Shown one piece after another: positions 8,366 to 19,400 of a DNA stretch of 64,000 nucleotides. The DNA comes from Planctomycetota bacterium (GTDB taxonomy: Bacteria; Planctomycetota; GCA-002687715): contig SIAO01000006.1 of NCBI GenBank assembly GCA_009691765.1, forward strand, positions 62,001-126,000. Direction: 5' to 3'. Numbering within the stretch: the first letter of the stretch is position 1; every line of letters begins with the position of its first letter. The notes beneath the pieces are model-generated. The model saw only the letters and a program-made list of their open reading frames with translations. It ran no database searches and had not been told where the DNA came from. The translations under genes were made by a program, and so were the position numbers.

Positions 8366-9378
8366 TGGCGCAGAGGCGCGTTGCATCTCGCATCGCGCTT
8401 CTCTTGACACTCATGCTGGCGTTGGCTGCATGGGTGTTCTTGGGCTGGCGATTGCTGCTGCCTCCGCTTGAGGCAGAGCTCCCTCAAGAACGCACGCGCG
8501 ACATGGTGCACTGCGAATCGGGCCTGAGAACTTCTTCGGGTCCTGAAGCTGTGCACAGCGTCGCGGCGTTCTGGATCGATCGCTTCGAGGCAACGCGCCA
8601 CGACTATGCGCTGTTCCTCGCCGACAATCCAATATGCGTGGATGCGGCGCGTGGTCTCACCGTGCAAGACCTGGAGAGGCAACCAGACTTGCCCGTCACG
8701 CGCGTTACTCTCGAGGAAGCGCGGTTGTTTGCACTTTATGCACGCAAGCGTTTGCCAACTCTGATGGAGTGGGAATGGGCTGCCGCAGGGCCTGCGAATC
8801 TGCAGTTTCCATGGGGAGACGCAGAATCCATGACGCCGCTCGCCAACACCCTAGAGGCTGGGCTCGAGGCGCTCGCCCCTGTTGGCATGTTCGAAGGTGG
8901 TCGCTCACGCTTTGGTGCTTATGACCTTGTCGGTAACGCAGCTGAATGGACGAACTCACCTGCAGGCTTGCATTCGCCGGATCGCTATCTCATTAAGGGC
9001 GGGTCCTATCTGGATCCAGCACGTGACCGCAGCACTCTGCTGACAGCGCTGGATTCGTGGACTCCGTTGGGTGCTGGATGGTTGCCGATTCCGTGGCGCC
9101 TTGCTGGTTCTGAAGCGTGGTTCAGCGATACAGGTTTCCGTTGCGCGCTTGAAGACGCTGCTGTCGCGCAGGACATTGAACTTCGTACGCTCGTGAGCCA
9201 ACTAGGCGCACGCGATCCTTGGGGCTGGTTTTTTGATAGACGTGGCGCGGAGTCGAAACTGCGAGCACTCGGTGTTGTCGCCTTGCCCTATTTGGAATAC
9301 GCCATGCGGACAGATAATGCCGCGCTGGCCGAGCGTCTACTCGAATTGGCGCAAGCGATTCGTCGCGGAGAGCATTGA
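8365..9378 (+). CDS. Membrane-anchored FGE-sulfatase-fold (SUMF1-like) protein, probably non-catalytic as an oxidase
   Basis: 337 residues with an N-terminal membrane helix (about 8-27) and an FGE-sulfatase domain (about 65-275). Typical pieces are FWIDRFEATRHDYALFL, KRLPTLMEWEWAAAG, AYDLVGNAAEWT, IKGGSYLDPARDR and GFRCALE. In true formylglycine-generating enzymes the stretch just after GGS carries the two active-site cysteines. Here that stretch (near 9000-9060) has none, so oxidation of sulfatase cysteines is unlikely. The fold is also used by binding or signalling proteins. About 60 residues of unknown nature follow. The start overlaps the OmpA stop and the stop overlaps the rsmA start (TGATG), so translation is coupled. 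Confidence 0.85.
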   Translation: MAQRRVASRIALLLTLMLALAAWVFLGWRLLLPPLEAELPQERTRDMVHCESGLRTSSGPEAVHSVAAFWIDRFEATRHDYALFLADNPICVDAARGLTVQDLERQPDLPVTRVTLEEARLFALYARKRLPTLMEWEWAAAGPANLQFPWGDAESMTPLANTLEAGLEALAPVGMFEGGRSRFGAYDLVGNAAEWTNSPAGLHSPDRYLIKGGSYLDPARDRSTLLTALDSWTPLGAGWLPIPWRLAGSEAWFSDTGFRCALEDAAVAQDIELRTLVSQLGARDPWGWFFDRRGAESKLRALGVVALPYLEYAMRTDNAALAERLLELAQAIRRGEH

Positions 9379-10253
9379 TGCTGCCGCGCACGAGCGCTGA
9401 GATCGACAGTTTTCTAGAGGCGCATGGGTTAGCGCCTCTCGCGCGCTACGGCCAGAATTTCTTGGTGCATGCTGGCGCACTGGACCACGTCGCTGACGCA
9501 GGAGGAACGCTCTCTGGGCGTGTCGTCTTGGAAATCGGGCCGGGTCTTGGTGCGTTGACCACCGTGTTGCTTGAGCGTGGTGCGCGGGTGGTCGCCGCAG
9601 AAATCGACGGAGGCTATTGCAGCGTGCTGCGCGAGGCCTTCGCACAGACGCCACACTTCACCTTGGTGGCGGGTGATTGTCTTGAGGGAAGAGTGCTTGC
9701 TCCAAGACTTCTCGAGATGCTTGCGCAGGCGGGCGCGTGGACCGAGGGCTACTTGGTTATCTCCAATTTGCCCTACCAAATCAGCTCACCGTTTCTTGCC
9801 GCCTTGCCGCACATGGCCGTGGCACCCGAGCGCGTCGTGCTGACGCTGCAAAAGGAAGTGGCCCGCGCCTTGCGTGCCGCGCCGGGCAGTGAGTACTACA
9901 CACCGCTGTCGCTCCTTGCGCGCTTGTGTTTCAAGGTCGAGCTCTTGCGCACATTGCCCGCTAACTGTTTTTATCCGCAACCCGATGTTGAGTCGGCTGT
10001 CGTGCGTTTGACACCACTCCCGGTGCCCGCCGATTTGGATGGACTGCTCACCTTCGGGCGCGCACTCTTGGGGAATCGGCGACAGACGCTGCGTCGCACC
10101 TTGCTGCGGGCCTATGCAGCGCTTGGTCTGGAAGTGTCGCAGCCACAGATTCAAAGCGCGCTCACGAACGCGAAGCTCGATGGGGATGAGCGCGCCGATG
10201 TGCTCGAGGTAGCGCAGATTTTGAGCCTTTTCCACAGCGGCTGTGGCCAATGA
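9378..10253 (+). CDS. rsmA: 16S rRNA (adenine1518-N6/adenine1519-N6)-dimethyltransferase RsmA/KsgA
   Basis: Cytoplasmic methyltransferase that dimethylates two adjacent adenines near the 3' end of 16S rRNA using S-adenosylmethionine. The 291 residues match the family length. Motifs: the N-terminal RYGQNFLVH, the SAM-binding LEIGPGLGALT (near 9530), AEIDGGY (motif II), GDCLEG, and the catalytic NLPYQISSPFL (near 9765), followed by the C-terminal helical domain with FYPQPDVESAVV. The ATG at 9378 overlaps the previous stop. dnaG follows at once, so the gene begins the rsmA-dnaG-rpoD cluster. Confidence 0.96.
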   Translation: MLPRTSAEIDSFLEAHGLAPLARYGQNFLVHAGALDHVADAGGTLSGRVVLEIGPGLGALTTVLLERGARVVAAEIDGGYCSVLREAFAQTPHFTLVAGDCLEGRVLAPRLLEMLAQAGAWTEGYLVISNLPYQISSPFLAALPHMAVAPERVVLTLQKEVARALRAAPGSEYYTPLSLLARLCFKVELLRTLPANCFYPQPDVESAVVRLTPLPVPADLDGLLTFGRALLGNRRQTLRRTLLRAYAALGLEVSQPQIQSALTNAKLDGDERADVLEVAQILSLFHSGCGQ

Positions 10254-10317
10254 GCTGCGGTATGATCTGCACGCGCGCATCGGGCCCAGAGGTCCTGCGT
10301 GCGGCACGGTGTACCTA

Positions 10318-12099
10318 GTGGCGGCGAGCAGCGGTCGAAACAGCATCGAAGAAGTGCGTGCAGCCACTGACATCGTGGAGGTGGTCAGCGGCTACTTGCC
10401 GTTGAAGAAATCGGGCGCTGGTTTCTCGGCATGCTGCCCCTTCCACCGCGAAAAGACACCCAGCTTTCACGTCTCGCCGACGCGACAGACATTCCATTGC
10501 TTCGGTTGTCACGAAAGTGGCACCGTGTTCGATTTTGTCATGAAGATGGAACGCGTCGAGTTTGCGGAAGCACTACGCGTGTTGGCGGAGCGTGCTGGGG
10601 TGGTTTTGGATGGGCGAGGAGCCGGTGAAGATCGCGCGCCCCTGATAGCAGCGCATTCTTGCGCTCAAGACTTGTTCAGATCTGTTTACAAAGCGTTATC
10701 GGGTACAGCCACGCGTGAGTATGTGGCGAAGCGTGGGATTAGTCCCGAGATGGCGGAAGCGTGGGGCCTCGGGATGGCGCCTGAAGGCTGGTCAGGGCTC
10801 GTCGATGCAGCCGCGGCGCGGAGCATTTCCTCTGCGGTGTTAGAGCGTTCAGGTCTTGCTCTGCCCGGATCCACGCGCCCCGGCCACTACGATCGTTTCC
10901 GCGGTCGACTCACGTTCCCAATCAAGGACAGTTTTGGACGCATCGTTGCTTTCGGTGCGCGCTCACTCGATGGCTCTGAGCCCAAGTATCTGAACTCGCC
11001 CGAGACGCCGATCTTTTCCAAGGGCCGCATGCTCTATGGCATTGAGCGCCTGAAGCACCATCCACGCACTGCGCCTGTGTTGGTGATGGAGGGCTACACC
11101 GACGTCATCATGAGCACGCAAGCCGGCGTGCCCGGCTGTGTGGCGACGCTTGGGACTGCGATGACCAGCGCCCACGCACGCATCCTCAGTCGTTACACCG
11201 AACGCATCATTCTTGTGTACGACGGTGACAAGGCTGGGCTCGCTGCTGCTGAACGCGGCGCGCGCTTGCTGCTTGAAGGTGGGCAACTCGATATTCAAGT
11301 TGCCGTGTTGCCCGACGGGCAAGATCCATGTGACTTCTTTCTTGCTCGCGGCGAAGCTGGCGTGCCAGAACTCTTGGGATTGACCGTGCCGCTGGTGGAG
11401 TTTCTTTTGGATCGTGTAGCGCTGCGCCATGATCTCACTCAAATCAGCGGAAGGCTCAAGGCTGCGCATGAGCTGGCGCGCAATGTGGCCGCTGTGTCGG
11501 ATCCTGTGGCGCGAGAGTTGCTCCTTGCACGCGTTGCAGAGCGCCTTGGCGTGAGCACTCAAGCCTTGCAACAGCGTGTTGTCGCTGAGGTGAAAGAGCC
11601 ACGGCCGTCTGAGCAAGGTGAACAGCATGCAGCAAGCGCCTGGGTGCAGAGTGGGCCCAAGAACGCGCGCAAGACGGCAAGCCTATGGATCGTGCAAGCC
11701 GCCCTGAACGAACCGGCGTTTGCAGCGAGTCTGACCATCGAGCAGATCGCCTGTGTGCCTGCAGGAAGCGTGCGCAGCATTCTTGAAACGATGGCAAGCG
11801 CAGCGGCCAACGCTGGAGCGACGCCCGGCAGTTTGCTGGACAGCATTGAAGACCCCGCGTTGCGGGAAATGGCTCGACGGGCTCTCCTTCCAGAGAACCA
11901 CGGGCATGATTTGAGCCGCATGGGGTTGGACGCACTAGCCTCTTTGTCCCGAGAAACTGGGCGGGGTGAAGTGCAACGCCTGCAGGAGCGTCTCGGCGAC
12001 GACCCGGAGGCCTTGGCAGAACTCAGTCGGCGCTATCGTGCCAGCAAGTCGGGTCAGCCCGGAAGCATGCCGGGTCTGATTCCAGATGCATCATCATGA
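10318..12099 (+). CDS. dnaG: DNA primase DnaG
   Basis: Synthesises RNA primers at the replication fork. The 593 residues contain a CHC2 zinc ribbon ([14 protein letters not shown]...[10 protein letters not shown], near 10435-10515), the catalytic core with N-terminal motif [11 protein letters not shown], and a Toprim domain ([12 protein letters not shown] with the catalytic Glu, [10 protein letters not shown] with the metal-binding Asp). The C-terminal third is poorly conserved, as expected for the helicase-interaction domain. The frame is open further upstream (GTG at 10243 or 10309), but homology begins near the GTG at 10318, so this start is favoured. It overlaps the rpoD start by four bases. 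A TATGAT hexamer at 10260-10265 could be an internal promoter. Confidence 0.95.
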   Translation: MAASSGRNSIEEVRAATDIVEVVSGYLPLKKSGAGFSACCPFHREKTPSFHVSPTRQTFHCFGCHESGTVFDFVMKMERVEFAEALRVLAERAGVVLDGRGAGEDRAPLIAAHSCAQDLFRSVYKALSGTATREYVAKRGISPEMAEAWGLGMAPEGWSGLVDAAAARSISSAVLERSGLALPGSTRPGHYDRFRGRLTFPIKDSFGRIVAFGARSLDGSEPKYLNSPETPIFSKGRMLYGIERLKHHPRTAPVLVMEGYTDVIMSTQAGVPGCVATLGTAMTSAHARILSRYTERIILVYDGDKAGLAAAERGARLLLEGGQLDIQVAVLPDGQDPCDFFLARGEAGVPELLGLTVPLVEFLLDRVALRHDLTQISGRLKAAHELARNVAAVSDPVARELLLARVAERLGVSTQALQQRVVAEVKEPRPSEQGEQHAASAWVQSGPKNARKTASLWIVQAALNEPAFAASLTIEQIACVPAGSVRSILETMASAAANAGATPGSLLDSIEDPALREMARRALLPENHGHDLSRMGLDALASLSRETGRGEVQRLQERLGDDPEALAELSRRYRASKSGQPGSMPGLIPDASS

Positions 12100-13787
12100 A
12101 GAATCTTCCTACAGACGTCGTTGCGCTGATCGAAAAGTCCAAGGGGCACGGCTTTGTCACATATGAGCAACTGAACGCAGCGATCCCGCGCGAAGTCACC
12201 AATCCGGAATTGCTCGAAGACATCTTGCTCGACCTTCGTGGTCGCGGTTTGGAAGTCATCGATGCGGAAGACGCGGAGGAGCGCGGTTACGGCGATTCTG
12301 GGATTAGTCCTACCGACGCGACACCGTCGTCAGATGACGATGGTGATGATGATGAAGCGGCGCCCACAGGTCCCGCGGAAAAAATCGACGATCCGGTGCG
12401 CATGTACTTGACGCAGATGGGCGAAATCGATCTGCTCACGCGAGAGCAAGAGATCTTCCTCGCTCGCAAGATCGACATCGCGCGCGACTTGTACCGACAG
12501 AAAGTGCTCGAATCCGCCATTGCTGCGGCGGGCGCCATGAAGATCTTCGAAGATGTTGACAGTGGGGTGCTGCCGCTGGATCGCACGCTCAAAGTGGAGG
12601 AGGTGGATAAGCAAAACATCACTCACCGCCTGCCAGAAAATGTCGGCACCGTGCGCAAGATCATTGAGCGCAATCGACAAGACTTCGAACTTTGGGAAGA
12701 GAAGTTCCAGTCGGGTGACGGCGTACACGAAGGTTCGAACTCATCCCGCGTCGATCCGCAGGAAGTGAGCCTCGCTCGTCGTGTGCGTGCGCGACGCAAG
12801 AAGTGCGTCTTGTTGCTCGAGGAGCTCGGGCTGCAAATCAAGCACATCCGGCCGCTCATGGACCGCATCTTCGACGTTCATCGCGAAATGGCGGAGGTTG
12901 AAGAGCAACACAGAATCTTGCGGCGCGCTAAGCGCCGTAAGGAAGCCGAAGAAATCTATGTTCGCCTGCGCGAATTGCAGCGCGAAGCGTGTGAATCACC
13001 TGCGCGTCTGAAGCGCCGTGTGGGGCAAATCGGTGTACGCCTCGGTGCCTACGAAGATGCCAAGCGCGCGCTGTCTTCGGGCAATCTGCGCCTCGTGGTG
13101 AGCATCGCAAAGAAGTATCGCAATCGCGGTTTGTCTTTCCTCGACTTGATCCAGGAGGGAAACACGGGCTTGATGAAAGCCGTGGAGAAGTACGAGTACC
13201 GCCGCGGTTACAAGTTCAGCACCTACGCGACTTGGTGGATTCGCCAGGCGATCACACGAGCTATCGCCGATCAGGCGCGCACCATTCGCATTCCTGTGCA
13301 CATGATTGAGACCATGAGCAAGCTGCGCAATGTGCAGAAGCGCTTGTTGCAGCACATGGGGCGTGAGCCCAGTGTGGAAGAGGTGGCGGGCGAGTCAGGG
13401 ATTGCGGTGGACGAAGTGCGGCGCGTGATGCGCATTTCAAAACACCCGATCAGTCTCGATCGTCCGATCGGCGAATCGGATGATTCCTACTTCGGGGACT
13501 TCATCGAAGATCATTCGGCGGAGTCGCCTGTGACTTCGGCGACCCACCGCATGTTGAAGGACAAGATCGAAGAGGTCTTGCAGTCCTTGAACTACCGCGA
13601 GCGCGAGATCATCAAATTGCGTTACGGCATCGGCGATGGTTACACCTACACGCTTGAAGAAGTGGGCCGGATCTTCAAAGTGACACGTGAACGCGTGCGT
13701 CAGATTGAGGCCAAGGCCGTGGTCAAGCTGCAGAACCCACGCCGCTCGAAGCAACTTGAAGGTTTCATTGAGGATCATCCCCTCTGA
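12096..13787 (+). CDS. rpoD: RNA polymerase primary sigma factor RpoD (sigma-70)
   Basis: Housekeeping sigma factor. All regions are visible in 563 residues: region 1.1 (about 1-75, helical, acidic), an acidic linker, region 1.2 ([21 protein letters not shown]), a non-conserved insertion (about 180-300), region 2 with the core-binding and -10 recognition stretch ([21 protein letters not shown], then [14 protein letters not shown]), region 3, and region 4.2 helix-turn-helix ([20 protein letters not shown]) recognising -35 elements. The start overlaps the dnaG stop (ATGA), giving the classical dnaG-rpoD order. The presence of region 1.1 and the insertion marks it as the primary rather than an alternative sigma. 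Confidence 0.97.
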   Translation: MKNLPTDVVALIEKSKGHGFVTYEQLNAAIPREVTNPELLEDILLDLRGRGLEVIDAEDAEERGYGDSGISPTDATPSSDDDGDDDEAAPTGPAEKIDDPVRMYLTQMGEIDLLTREQEIFLARKIDIARDLYRQKVLESAIAAAGAMKIFEDVDSGVLPLDRTLKVEEVDKQNITHRLPENVGTVRKIIERNRQDFELWEEKFQSGDGVHEGSNSSRVDPQEVSLARRVRARRKKCVLLLEELGLQIKHIRPLMDRIFDVHREMAEVEEQHRILRRAKRRKEAEEIYVRLRELQREACESPARLKRRVGQIGVRLGAYEDAKRALSSGNLRLVVSIAKKYRNRGLSFLDLIQEGNTGLMKAVEKYEYRRGYKFSTYATWWIRQAITRAIADQARTIRIPVHMIETMSKLRNVQKRLLQHMGREPSVEEVAGESGIAVDEVRRVMRISKHPISLDRPIGESDDSYFGDFIEDHSAESPVTSATHRMLKDKIEEVLQSLNYREREIIKLRYGIGDGYTYTLEEVGRIFKVTRERVRQIEAKAVVKLQNPRRSKQLEGFIEDHPL

Positions 13788-13819
13788 GCAACCCACGGAT
13801 TGGTCGTCTGCGACAGTTG

Positions 13820-14506
13820 ATGGAGCTGGACCGCGAAGCGGTGCGGCTCAGGCGACGCGCTATAGAGCGCACCGCCGAGCTCGCACGAGAGCAAGGTTTG
13901 GTGCGTGAAGCCGACCAGCGCGTGAGCAGTTTTGCGCAGCAGGTCAAGGTGTTGCGCGTAAAGCTTGACACGCGCCAAGTCGAATTGAAGTCCGCAGAAG
14001 GCGCGATCGCACGCTACGAACAACAGTTGCTTCAGCTTCGCAGTGTTGAAGACCTTGCGCGCATGCAGACGCAGATTGACGGCAAGAAAACAGAGTTGGG
14101 GCTCGCCGAAGACCGGATCCTCGAGAGCATGGAAGTGATGGAAAAGGCCGATGCCGGTTTGAAGGAACTGCGTTCGGTTGCGGCTGATCGTTTGCAACGA
14201 CTCGCTCTACGCAACGAGACTGCCGCTAAAGAGACGGGCGAGGACAACGCGCGGTTGGCACAAGTTGCCTTGGATTGGGATGCCGCTGCTGCTGCCGTTG
14301 GCGCTGAACTGTTGGCTTCATACAGCACCCGCCGCGACAGCGCTGGTGACTACGGCGCGGCCGCAGTGGATGGCTCGGGTTTCTGCGCCGCGTGCGGCAC
14401 GAGGCTCACGCCGCAACTGGAAACCGCGAGCAGAAGTGGCAAGTTGCCGGACTGCCCTACATGCCAGCGCCTCCTATTGCCTGCGGCTGATAGCGAGTGG
14501 GCCTAA
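13820..14506 (+). CDS. Coiled-coil protein with C-terminal C4 zinc ribbon (COG1579 type)
   Basis: 228 residues: two long antiparallel coiled-coil helices (about 1-165, rich in heptads such as VLRVKLDTRQVELKSAEGAI) capped by a zinc ribbon with CAAC and CPTC near the C-terminus (14388-14470). This matches the widespread COG1579 family, structurally a hook-like coiled coil with nucleic-acid-binding proposals but no settled role. The start is uncertain: TTG at 13817 or ATG at 13820, both about 30 bp after the rpoD stop, so it belongs to the same operon. The next gene, of a different functional class, starts 15 bp downstream. Confidence 0.8.
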   Translation: MELDREAVRLRRRAIERTAELAREQGLVREADQRVSSFAQQVKVLRVKLDTRQVELKSAEGAIARYEQQLLQLRSVEDLARMQTQIDGKKTELGLAEDRILESMEVMEKADAGLKELRSVAADRLQRLALRNETAAKETGEDNARLAQVALDWDAAAAAVGAELLASYSTRRDSAGDYGAAAVDGSGFCAACGTRLTPQLETASRSGKLPDCPTCQRLLLPAADSEWA

Positions 14507-14520
14507 GCTGGTCCGCAGCA

Positions 14521-15864
14521 ATGCTGCCGCGATTCCTTGTTAAATCGCTGATTCATCCTCTGCACGAACGCTTGCGCGGTCGGTCGACGCATACTTTCTG
14601 CAAGCTGTACATGGATCACGACCGCGGTTCTGTTGCTGAATTGCAAGCGTGGCACGAGCGTTGTCTCACCGAGCATTTGCAACACGCGCAGGTGCGGGTC
14701 TCGTGGTACCGCGAGCGGGTGCGAGCCGTGCAGTCACCGGCGGATCTCGCGAACTTTCCTCTGCTCGACAAGTCCATGGTGCGCAGTGCTGGCCAGCAAT
14801 TGGCTGCCGAGGGTTTTGATCTGCCGCTGATTCCGCTGGCTACAGGTGGCAGCAGCGGGGAACCGTTACGTTTTTGGAGCGACGCAAGGCGTGAATCCAG
14901 CCAGTTGGCCATCAAGTTACGTGCGCGCGCTTGGTTCGGGCTTCACGCGGGGCATCGCGAGACGGATCTTTGGGGTTCTCCCATCGAACTTGCCGCACAT
15001 GCACGCATGCGCAAGTTGTCAGCGTGGATGCTGGGGGTGCGCTTGCTCCCGGCGTTTGCCTTGCAAGACAGCACCATGGCGAAATTTCGGCACTGGTTGA
15101 GCTCAGGCCGCACAGATTTTGTCTACGGCTACGCATCCGCGCTGGCACGTTATGCGCGCTACCTCTTGCAGCATGGTGAACGCTTGGAGCTCGGCGGCCC
15201 CAAGCTGGTGATATCCACTGCCGAGGTGCTGCTCGATGCAGACCGCGCCGACATCGTGAAGGCTATGGGCGCTCCTGTGGCCAACGAATTCGGTTGCCGC
15301 GATGGAGGGTTGGTGGCTCATGAATGCCCGCGCGGCTCGCTGCATGTCATGCATGACGCGGTCCATGTCGAGATCTTGCGACCGGATGGAAGTGCGACAG
15401 CTCTGGGCGAATCTGGCGAGCTCGTGCTCACCAACTTGTGGGCTCGTGGGTATCCGATGATCCGTTACCGGACCGGGGACCGGGCTGCGTGGTCGAAGCA
15501 GGCGTGCTCGTGCGGCTTGCCGCATCCAGTCCTATCCGCCATCGAAGGGCGCATGACGGATTCGCTCGTGCGCGACGATGGCGCACGGGTTCACGGCCTT
15601 GCACTGATTTACATCCTGCGGGAACAGCCTGGCGTACAACGCTTTCGCTGCACGCAACGACGCGATCGCTCGCTGTTGGTCGAAGTTGAAGCAGCGGAAA
15701 CCACAGATCGGCCCGCGCTTGAGCTGCTTTTGCGCCGTGGAGTTGCGAAGGTCCTTGGGTCTTCAACGCGCGTCGAATGCTGTTTCACCGCCACTCTCGT
15801 GCCGTTGGCCAGCGGCAAGCATCGTTTCATACTCTGCGAAATTCCTGAAGAGGCGGGGTCCTAG
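14521..15864 (+). CDS. Phenylacetate-CoA-ligase-like adenylate-forming enzyme (CapK/PaaK family)
   Basis: 447-residue member of the ANL superfamily, the CapK subgroup often found in capsule and exopolysaccharide clusters. Seen are the ATP loop variant LATGGSSGEPLRFW (near 14835), the acceptor-pocket region NEFGCRDGGLVAHEC (near 15280), and the late motif GELVLTNLWARGYPMIRYRTGDRA (near 15418) with the ribose-binding Asp. The C-terminal domain is short and ends with the usual KHRFI. The substrate is unknown; acyl or sugar acid activation is the likely chemistry. A TAAGCT hexamer at 14504-14509 may serve as its own -10 element. It converges on rnpB. Confidence 0.87.
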   Translation: MLPRFLVKSLIHPLHERLRGRSTHTFCKLYMDHDRGSVAELQAWHERCLTEHLQHAQVRVSWYRERVRAVQSPADLANFPLLDKSMVRSAGQQLAAEGFDLPLIPLATGGSSGEPLRFWSDARRESSQLAIKLRARAWFGLHAGHRETDLWGSPIELAAHARMRKLSAWMLGVRLLPAFALQDSTMAKFRHWLSSGRTDFVYGYASALARYARYLLQHGERLELGGPKLVISTAEVLLDADRADIVKAMGAPVANEFGCRDGGLVAHECPRGSLHVMHDAVHVEILRPDGSATALGESGELVLTNLWARGYPMIRYRTGDRAAWSKQACSCGLPHPVLSAIEGRMTDSLVRDDGARVHGLALIYILREQPGVQRFRCTQRRDRSLLVEVEAAETTDRPALELLLRRGVAKVLGSSTRVECCFTATLVPLASGKHRFILCEIPEEAGS

Positions 15865-15870
15865 GTCTGC

Positions 15871-15905
15871 GAAAAACACGAGGCTCGCTGCAAGCAGCGA
15901 GCCTC
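15871..15905 (-). terminator. Intrinsic terminator of rnpB
   Basis: On the minus strand a perfect 11-bp stem (15895-15905 with 15880-15890, loop of four) is followed by a T-rich run (15871-15879 reads GTGTTTTTC). It sits directly after the 3' end of RNase P RNA. It is also 15 bp past the stop of the convergent CapK-like gene, where it lacks a T tract in the plus direction. Confidence 0.9.
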
Positions 15906-16300
15906 GGTGGATGACCTATAAGCCGGGTCCTGTGGTTCCGCGTACGAAACATAGCGATCATGCATCTACTCTGAACGTTGCCGTTCAGCTCTAACGGCCT
16001 ACCCGCAGGTCAAGGGATGCGGACCACATCCCTCCGAATTTTCGGAATTCCTGCCTACGTGGCCTTTCTCCAGGTGGGGTTTGCCGTGCCCGCGGCGTCA
16101 CCGTCGCGGCGGTGGGCTCTTACTCCACCGTTTCACCCTTGCCTGATCCGCGTTTTGCGCGGCCATCGGCGGTTTGCTCTCTGTTGCACTTTCCCTGACC
16201 TTGCGGTCGGTGGGCGTTACCCACCACCTTGTCCTGTGGAGCCCGGACTTTCCTCGGCGGATCACTCCGCCGCGATCGCCCAGCCATCCGCGGGCAGCCT
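15906..16300 (-). ncRNA. rnpB: RNase P RNA, bacterial class A
   Basis: Catalytic RNA of ribonuclease P, which removes 5' leaders from pre-tRNAs. On the minus strand the universal elements appear in order: GAGGAAAGTCCGGGCTCC (P4 5' half, near 16240), AGAGCAAACCGCCGATGG, GGTGAAACGGTGG, AGAGCCCACCG, the GGCACGGCAAACCCCACC stretch, GTAGGCC, and the terminal GACCCGGCTTATAGGTCA. An 8-bp P1 helix can be drawn between 16282-16289 and 15909-15916, which fixes the approximate ends. The length (about 390 nt) and domains fit class A. The 5' end may lie a few bases further up. Confidence 0.96.
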
Positions 16301-16431
16301 AACAACATGGGAATCTGCTGTGGACTGGAGATAGGTACTGGCGCACTTGGACTCCGGCAAGGTAGAAGTGTTGTCGAGTTAGGGTCCGCCGGCCCACTTC
16401 AAGTGATTCTGTCTGACGCGCCAGATTCAGC

Positions 16432-19400
16432 ATGGGAAGACTTCTACTGTTGTTGCTGATGTGGTGTTCTGTAGTTCAAGCACAGACCTCTTTTCCTGTG
16501 CCCTCTGCGCCACCGCCACGACCGCGCCTGCTGTTCGCAGCGCAAGACTTGGCGAGCGTTCAACAGCGCATAGCTGTGACCGGTTCACGAGCAGCCGAGG
16601 CGTATGCGCAACTGAGCAGCAGTTACGGCTTCCAATGCGGCACCAGCTCAGGCGCATGCCCTGGCGGATCTCAAGAATCGTGGCGGGTGTATCGCACGCT
16701 CCGTTTCATGACAGAGCAAGCATTCCGCTGGCGCGTTGGCGGCGACACTGCAGCGGGCAATAGCGCCAAAGCGCTGCTCTGTTCAGGAACTTGGAATTGT
16801 CTGAACATACTGACACCTACTGGCCTGAGTGGCTACGTCAATGGCAGCTATCCGGCAGCTATGGCGATCACGTACGACCTGATTCACCCGTTGCTGAGCA
16901 CGACAGAACGGGTGGCAGTGGTGGCAAAACTCGAACAGTGGGTGGCTGCCTTGTTGCTCGGGTCTTCTGGTGTGGGTCCGTTGAGCTCTTATGGCGGCGC
17001 CACCGACAATCATTCCTTCGCACTCGCAACTGGCATCAGCATCACATTGCTTGCCATCTGGGGCGATTCCACTTTGCCACTGATTCCGCAAACGGTTTCG
17101 CTTTGGCTCAATTTTATCCGCGATGGTTTGAAAGACGCCATCAGTTCAGATGGCAGTGTTGATGAGTCGTTCGGTTATGCCTGCTACGGCGATGTGTATT
17201 GTCTGAATGCGCTCATCGCAGGCATGTACTGTGGGTTTGGTGACCGAATTGCCAACACCAACATCCTGAAAACTCCTCGATGGTATGCCTATTCACTTGT
17301 GGGCTCGACATTCCCGTGGCTCGGTGATTCCGGACCGACACATCGTGGTTTGCGGTTCGATCCAGTTCTGTATTACGCAGTGGCGCGTGAAAACGATGCC
17401 GTTGGATTGCATGGGCTTCTGCGTATCGAAGCGCTGCAACCCATCGATGCCAACGCCAGCACGTTTGCGTTTTCTGCATGGATTTCTGTGGTGCTGCATT
17501 ATCCGGAAAATCTCGCAGCTCAGGCGCCGACGCAACCGTCTGCATTCTTCAGTGACAACCAGAACCAAGTGCCGGCTGGGCAAACCGCACAATGGAACAA
17601 GACGCACAATTTCGATGTGAAAGGCAGCGGAGGGACGGCCTTCTTACATGCTGGAGCCGTTGGCAGTGCTGCGCTTGATGCGTGTTTCATTATTCGTGAT
17701 GAGTGGATGAACCACGCCCATGAAGACGACGGACATCTCAGCATTTCTGCTGGTGGTGTGGAGCACTTCATCGACCGTGGCTACGCGCAGAACGGCGGGA
17801 GCTTTCTGAACGCGCAGCACAGCGATCACAACATTGTCACTGTGCAAGGAGGCGCTGCATTCGGGGGGTCCAACCACTTCAATCCTCCAGGCGCGGATGG
17901 GCGTTTTCTCGGAAGCAAAGTTGCCTCACTGCTCTGCGAAAGTTCTGGCTCTGACTATGTACGAGGTACCCACGCCAACATGTGGATGATGCAGCAGGCA
18001 GAACGATCCGTCCTGCTGGTGCGCGATGAAACGGTGCCGTTTATGGTTGTGTTCGATGCCCTGAACGCATCAGGAACGGCCAGTGTGACCATGGAGCAAC
18101 GTTGGAACTCCACTGGGCCAGCAAGTGGTGCAGGCACTGTGGTCAACCCGATGCTCGTCACCAACGCGGGCGTCACCCTTCGTTCAGCGTGGATCGATGG
18201 TCCCGTATCCGTTGTTGCAGGGGCATCAACGTATTCGCCCTACAGCGGGATTACCTATTATCCGCACATTGTGCGTGCGCCAGCCACGGGGCCAAAGACC
18301 TTTCTGAGTGTTCACGGAACGGGTGTCATGCAGCAGTATGTGCCCGCCATAGCGCCGAGCGTTGGAGTGGTCGGTGGTTCTTTCGTGCTCAACGGGCAGA
18401 CTCACAAGCTTCTCGCTCGCGCAACGAGCGGTGCTTTGAACGACGCTGAATGCACCTCGGACGGTCGCATGCTGTGGTTGCGTAAATCGAGCACGGGCGC
18501 CATTAATGGTTATGCCCTGCTTGAAGGCACGACGCTGAACAACTCGGGATGGTCGTTTGTCGCGGCAGCCGAGACCATTTGTGTGTCGGTGGTCAATGGA
18601 CGCGTTTCGATTCAACGCGTTGCCCCTACTGCCACGCCGCTCCAAGTATCACTTCACATTCCGTTTGGCTGGCCGGTAGGCAGTGTGCGTGTCGATGGTG
18701 TGGCAGTGAACTTTTCGCAGACAGGAAGCAACTTGGTGATAGGCGGTACAGCACCGCCAGCAGTGGTTTGGGGTTCGAGTGCGAAGTTTCACACATTCAG
18801 CGACGGTCAGTGGCTGGATGGAATTGCCGGGCCCGGACTGATCCCCACAATCGATGGACGGATTACCGCGTCCAGTGGCACAGCGACATTTTGTATGCAC
18901 GGTGGAACAAGTTGGCACCCGGGCAGTATGTGGATTGGGTGTGATGTTCAAGCTGTCGGTGCGGTGAACAGCATCGCAGGCAGTATGAGGCTCGGCTCGG
19001 CGCTCGGGACAGGTGATGTCGCTGAGGTTGTGTTTCGGCGCGTGGCTAGCGGCATCGCTGCAGAAGTTTCATTGGCAGCTGGCGGTATTGCCTCAATTGT
19101 GTATCCGACGACTGCTGAAACTCGTGTGGCCTTCGGTTGGAGTGCAAGCACGGGTTCTATGCGTTTCTATGATCGCACCGGAAGTGTCATGGGGACTATC
19201 TCGCGACCTGTAACGCAGGCTTCGCTGTATGTGACTTTCACAGTGACACCGCAGGGCATCTTGGACGATTGCTCAGCCTACGACGGCAGCGGCACGGACA
19301 CGCGAGGGCAGGGTGTCGCTGTGTGGGTAACGCCTTTGGGTCGGCTCGGTTGGAGCGTGTGTGCTCCCAATTACCTCGGGTCTCTTGGATACAGCGTTGA

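Noticed and set aside
9000-9060. A true formylglycine-generating enzyme at 8365-9378
   Set aside because: The cysteine pair expected after the GGS motif is absent.
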